NCBI GenBank assembly: GCA_027451645.1
Contig: DAIDIX010000075.1
Location: 1-7,960 of the forward strand
DNA: 7,960 nt
From: Candidatus Dormiibacterota bacterium
GTDB taxonomy: Bacteria > Chloroflexota > Dormibacteria > Aeolococcales > Aeolococcaceae
Direction: 5' to 3'
This document shows positions 4,909 to 7,960 of this stretch, piece after piece. Position 1 is the first letter of the stretch, and the number at the start of each line of letters is the position of its first letter. Position numbers and translations under genes: made by a program. The notes under the pieces are model-generated. The model was not told the DNA's origin and did no database searches. It worked only from the letters and a program-made list of their open reading frames with translations.

Positions 4909-6289
4909 GGGATGATGGCTGCGTGTTCTTGTGGTCAGTGGGAACTGTGCACATGACTGTCGTTCCTGTTCGGGTGTCTTCGATGTGGAGCTTGCCACCA
5001 ATGAGGCGTGCTCGTTCCTCCATTCCCGAGATTCCATGATGGGGGCCAGGCGCAGGATTCTGGCGGGCAAATCCTGAGCCATCATCCGAGATCGTGACAC
5101 GTGTGGATGCACCGGTGTAGGCGAGATGCACAGCAAAGTGCGATGCGTGGGAATGACGGATGATGTTCGAGACAGCCTCCTGGACAATGCGGTAGAGGTG
5201 AAGGTCTTCCATGTAGGAGCTCCGGTGAGGCGTTCCCTCGACTGTGAAGGTTCCGCTGGGCCCCCCGCTCACGGATCGTGTCCGGACAAGCTCTTCAAGT
5301 GCTGGTCCCAGTCCAAGCTGCTCAAGGCCTGCAGGGCGAAGTCCCGTTATCGTTGCACGGAGAGCAGCAATGACTGCAAGGACATGGTCATCCGCCTCAG
5401 TGCAGTGTGTGCGGAGCTGCTCGAAATCTGCTGCAGAGTTCTCGACCTCGAGCAGCTGGTGGACAGCAATGAGAAGCTGGAGAGGATCATCATGGAGATC
5501 CATTGCGACAGCGCGACGTTCCTCCTCCTGTGCAGTGAGGAGCTCAGCCATGAGCGCTTCACGCTCAAGGTGTTCAGTAATGTCCGTGAAGAAGAGTTCT
5601 GTGCTTGGCATGCCCACATCGCCTGGCGTGCCAGGAACACGGGAGATCATCACCCGGTATGTGCGGAGACCCTCAGCTGTTGGGAGCTGCAGGTGGGGCA
5701 CTGCGATGAGTGTTGAGAGAGAGGAGCCAAGCGCCTTGTCGAGCAGGCCGGAGAGGCATTCACGCGGGAATGTCTTCCGTGCCTGGGGATTTGCAGTGAC
5801 AATGTGCTCTGTGGCATCGACAAGGAGGATGGGGAGGGGAGCTTCATCGACAAGGGATCGGTACTGCTCCTCTGCAGTCAGGGTGAGGACATGCTCATGA
5901 CGTTCCCTGTCAATGAGCAGGCCAATGAAGATTGCCATACCCAGGACAACTCCAAGCTCAATGAGGTCATTTCCCGGATGTCCCCTGTCCTCGGAAAGGA
6001 GGAGATCCGGGAGCCAGAGCAGAGTGGAGATGAGGGATGTCCACACTGCTCCACGGAGACCGAACCGCACTGTTGCATAGCTCACCGGGATGAGGAGAAG
6101 GCCAACAGGGATGCCAGAGGGGAGCAGTGCAGAACTCCCGATGATGTCGACAGTGAGGTGGAGGCCAGCAAGGATGATGACAAGGCAACCCACGATCCAG
6201 ACATCCCTGTTCCTGATGTGCTGCACAACTGTGCCACGTTCCGAGGAATCTGCTGGGGAAGTGGACCGCACAGGTGTGGAATCTCTCAC
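4877..6289 (-). CDS. membrane-bound PAS sensor histidine kinase (NarL/DegS class)
   Basis: 470 residues. About four hydrophobic segments lie between 30 and 128 (e.g. WIVGCLVIILAGL and LGVVLGMAIFIGLLI). A PAS-like domain follows at ~140-240 (YRSLVDEAPLPILLVD to FFTDITEH). The HisKA_3 dimerisation/phosphoacceptor region is EEERRAVAMDLHDDPLQLL, with phosphorylated His266. The ATPase domain shows the N-box with Glu371 and Asn375, the D-box DDGSGF at 402-407, and GISGMEERARLIGG at 419-432. It would autophosphorylate on His266 and pass phosphate to the adjacent response regulator. The membrane segments have short loops, so the signal may be sensed in or near the membrane or through PAS. The start is GTG at 6287-6289, overlapping the regulator's stop in GTGA, with GAGG 7 bases upstream: translational coupling. 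The signal is unknown. Confidence 0.93.
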   Translation of the reverse strand: MRDSTPVRSTSPADSSERGTVVQHIRNRDVWIVGCLVIILAGLHLTVDIIGSSALLPSGIPVGLLLIPVSYATVRFGLRGAVWTSLISTLLWLPDLLLSEDRGHPGNDLIELGVVLGMAIFIGLLIDRERHEHVLTLTAEEQYRSLVDEAPLPILLVDATEHIVTANPQARKTFPRECLSGLLDKALGSSLSTLIAVPHLQLPTAEGLRTYRVMISRVPGTPGDVGMPSTELFFTDITEHLEREALMAELLTAQEEERRAVAMDLHDDPLQLLIAVHQLLEVENSAADFEQLRTHCTEADDHVLAVIAALRATITGLRPAGLEQLGLGPALEELVRTRSVSGGPSGTFTVEGTPHRSSYMEDLHLYRIVQEAVSNIIRHSHASHFAVHLAYTGASTRVTISDDGSGFARQNPAPGPHHGISGMEERARLIGGKLHIEDTRTGTTVMCTVPTDHKNTQPSSLSLQPGSPQH

Positions 6290-6966
6290 AGTGATGCCTC
6301 ACGGAGCCTCAGTGCTGCAACAACGGCTTCCGTCCTTGTCCTGACATTGAGCTTCACATACAGATGCGATGCATAGCTCTCCACAGTGCGCACAGACAGG
6401 TGGAGCTCCTGGGCCATCTCCTTGTTGGAATGACCATCTGCAAGGAGAGCGAGGATTTCCTTCTCACGGGGTGAAAGTCCATCGAGCAGTGAAGGCGGAA
6501 TGAGAGGTGCTGTCAGGAGAGGGGAGAGCGAGCGGTCCAGTACGGAAGCTCCAGCAGCAACACTTCGCACTGCTGCTGCAAGCTCATCAGGAGATGCCGT
6601 TTTCAGGAGATACCCCGATGCTCCAGCAGCGAACGCATGAGTGACATAGATGGGGTCCCCAAATGCAGAGAGCATGATGGAGCGCACGCTCGGAGCTGCT
6701 TGCGAGAGCAGCCGGATGAGGGAGATGCCATCCATGCCTGGCAGATGGAGATCCACGAGGACGATGTCAGGAGTGAGTGTGGAACAGCATGCAAGCGCTT
6801 CCTCTGCTGTGCCAACTGCAGCAGCAACAGTGAGATCCCTTTCCTGCTCAAGGAGCTCACGGGTTCCCTCCCTGACTATGGTGTGGTCCTCGACGAGGAG
6901 AATCCGGAGAGGTGCAGGGGACGATGTTGACTGAGGGCTGGATGAGGCATGAGGGATGGTATCCAT
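6286..6966 (-). CDS. NarL/FixJ-family response regulator
   Basis: 226 residues. The receiver domain (~20-135) has the acidic pair Glu26/Asp27 in VEDH, phosphoacceptor Asp72 in LVDLHLPGMDG, Ser100 at the conserved Thr/Ser position (IMLSAFG) and Lys122 in GYLLKTASP. The LuxR-type HTH (~161-222) reads LSPREKEILALLADGHSNKE, then a recognition helix within SVRTVESYASHLYVKL. Phosphorylation by the downstream-encoded kinase should promote dimerisation and DNA binding as a transcription factor. The first ~19 residues are a Ser/Pro-rich extension. The start is the only upstream ATG in frame; the GAGGG before it sits only 3 bases away, so the ribosome site is weak. It is the first gene of the pair and overlaps the kinase start by 4 bases. 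Its targets cannot be told from this window. Confidence 0.95.
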   Translation of the reverse strand: MDTIPHASSSPQSTSSPAPLRILLVEDHTIVREGTRELLEQERDLTVAAAVGTAEEALACCSTLTPDIVLVDLHLPGMDGISLIRLLSQAAPSVRSIMLSAFGDPIYVTHAFAAGASGYLLKTASPDELAAAVRSVAAGASVLDRSLSPLLTAPLIPPSLLDGLSPREKEILALLADGHSNKEMAQELHLSVRTVESYASHLYVKLNVRTRTEAVVAALRLREASL

Positions 6967-6981
6967 GTACCCTCAGTATGA

Positions 6982-7010
6982 GATATATGTAGTGAAGAAC
7001 TCAATGTTAA
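6982..7010 (-). promoter_or_regulatory. sigma-70-type promoter of the two-component operon
   Basis: On the minus strand TTAACA (7005-7010, 5/6 match to TTGACA) is followed after exactly 17 bases by TATATC (6982-6987, 4/6 match to TATAAT). Initiation about 7 bases later would leave a leader of roughly 10 bases before the response-regulator ATG. The surrounding stretch is clearly AT-rich compared with the rest of the window. It lies in the 97-bp gap after the HAD gene, so the pair can be transcribed independently of it. Confidence 0.6.
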
Positions 7011-7063
7011 TAGATGACTTGCGACACCAGGATTCAAAGCATTATCTGGCGCATCAGGACATC

Positions 7064-7960
7064 TCAGTCGAGACTGCCCCTGCCAGGAAGTTCAGGAGCA
7101 CATGGAGCAGGGAGGAAAAATCCGCGCTTTGCTCGGTCCTGTATCAGGATGTCAAGCGAGCCACGACCAAAGGGGATAGGGGATTCCGTAACGGGATATG
7201 GCCTGTCATGCAGGGAACGGGGATCAGCAAGTGTGCGGGTTCCCACGAAATGGAAAGTCGTATCTATGCCTTGCCTGTGGCATTCATCAGCCATTTCAAT
7301 GTCGGAAAGGCTGTCCCCAAAGCAGTGCGCTTTCGCAATGGCAAGTCCATGCTCGGAAGCCCACGTGAGGGCACGGGCTGCACCTAGTGCCTTCCCTGCC
7401 ATCGGGTGCTGGAGATCCACAGCAATGCTTGTCCGATCGATGCGTATGGCGTCTGCGAGACTTCGGGATCCGAGGAATGCATCAAGCTTCTGGATGAAGC
7501 GCTCCTGGATGGCAGGAAAGCTTGCAAGGGGCACTGCATCAGCCTTTTCCACAGTGATCATTCCTTCCTTGCTGGCATCAAAGATGAGCGTGTCGTGGAA
7601 TTCGTTCCTGACAGCCTCTGATACCCAGTTCCGGACAACATCCGGGAGGTGGAGGGAAGCATCCGTGCGGAGCTGGAGCCTGCCATCCGCAGTATATGAG
7701 GCCTGGGAACCTCCCTTCTCGCCAATGATGCAGAAAAAGTCTTTCAGGAGTGCATCTGGGGCGTACCCTGCCTGGAAGGCTGCATAGCGGAGTGGCATGA
7801 GAACATTCTCAATCACCCACGGAAGGGCACGGCCAGTATTGAGCACTACGGGTTCGCCCCGTGCAACGCGAGCAACGAGCTCCTTGAGGAGAAGAGGTTC
7901 CGTTATGCGCTTTGCAGCCGGATCCGAGAGTGGACCATCGACATCGAACAGCCAGAGAAT
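7064..7960 (-). CDS. HAD-superfamily hydrolase (class IIB-like), 5' end outside the window
   Basis: The frame is open from the window's right edge, giving 298 visible residues. HAD motifs appear in order: motif I LFDVDGP with Asp6 and Asp8 (numbered from the edge), motif II LNTGR (40-44), Lys190 at the motif III position, and motif IV CFGDSLSD with Asp216 and Asp220. The insertion between motifs II and III (~60-185) fits a C2 cap, as in Cof-type, sucrose-phosphatase and trehalose-phosphatase relatives. These Mg-dependent enzymes remove phosphate from sugar phosphates or similar metabolites through an aspartyl-phosphate; the substrate is not determined. Motif I begins only five residues from the edge, so probably just a few N-terminal residues are missing. 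It ends 97 bp before the response regulator on the same strand. Confidence 0.88.
   Translation of the reverse strand: MLWLFDVDGPLSDPAAKRITEPLLLKELVARVARGEPVVLNTGRALPWVIENVLMPLRYAAFQAGYAPDALLKDFFCIIGEKGGSQASYTADGRLQLRTDASLHLPDVVRNWVSEAVRNEFHDTLIFDASKEGMITVEKADAVPLASFPAIQERFIQKLDAFLGSRSLADAIRIDRTSIAVDLQHPMAGKALGAARALTWASEHGLAIAKAHCFGDSLSDIEMADECHRQGIDTTFHFVGTRTLADPRSLHDRPYPVTESPIPFGRGSLDILIQDRAKRGFFLPAPCAPELPGRGSLD

Noticed and set aside
5126..5900. Long plus-strand frames opposite the histidine kinase
   Set aside because: They are antisense to conserved PAS, HisKA_3 and ATPase motifs and translate to low-complexity Ser/Arg/Cys-rich sequence.
6966..7063. Operator for autoregulation upstream of the response regulator
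   Set aside because: Only weak, imperfect TAC-containing repeats are visible; not distinguishable from AT-rich promoter sequence.
1..7960. CRISPR array, insertion sequence, integrase or prophage genes
   Set aside because: No regularly spaced repeats, no terminal inverted repeats flanking a transposase, and no phage or recombinase proteins in any frame.

Overview
This is a gene-dense bacterial window. Every confidently called gene ends in TGA or TAG, so TGA is a normal stop and a recoded-TGA code is unlikely. Most starts follow a purine-rich Shine-Dalgarno tract. The protein-coding part has moderately high GC. The first ~480 bases are visibly richer in GC and carry no credible gene. Nothing fixes the taxon. 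The mixture (Pol-beta nucleotidyltransferase, HIT protein, degenerate hydrolase, tRNA without encoded CCA) would suit an uncultivated candidate-phylum bacterium, but this is a low-confidence guess.

Layout: 1-478 is GC-rich, rich in short inverted repeats and unassigned; it may be a structured RNA. 479-551 is a tRNA-Gly(TCC) on the minus strand. 552-673 is a divergent promoter region with CACTG/CAGTG inverted repeats. A plus-strand series follows: an alpha/beta-hydrolase-fold protein that appears to lack its catalytic Ser and Asp (674-1513), a HIT protein with Lys in place of the third triad His (1593-2090), a Pol-beta-type nucleotidyltransferase (2188-2787), an aminoglycoside-phosphotransferase-family kinase resembling hygromycin B kinase APH(4) (2784-3692, ATGA overlap with the previous gene), and a putative Fe(II)/2-oxoglutarate oxygenase (3800-4444). 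After a likely terminator and a leader with repeated CCTCCT tracts comes a small six-cysteine protein of unknown function (4630-4908).

The right half is on the minus strand and converges on the plus series. A partial HAD-superfamily phosphatase enters from the right edge (7960-7064). It is followed by a NarL-type response regulator (6966-6286) with its own good promoter, then a membrane PAS histidine kinase (6289-4877) coupled to it through a GTGA overlap. The kinase tail overlaps the small cysteine-rich gene by 32 bases.

Working together: the response regulator and kinase form a standard two-component pair. The HIT, nucleotidyltransferase and APH-like genes form a probable cluster that could add nucleotidyl or phosphoryl groups to small molecules and remove nucleotidyl groups. 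Its substrate is unknown, and this is the most interesting functional grouping here.
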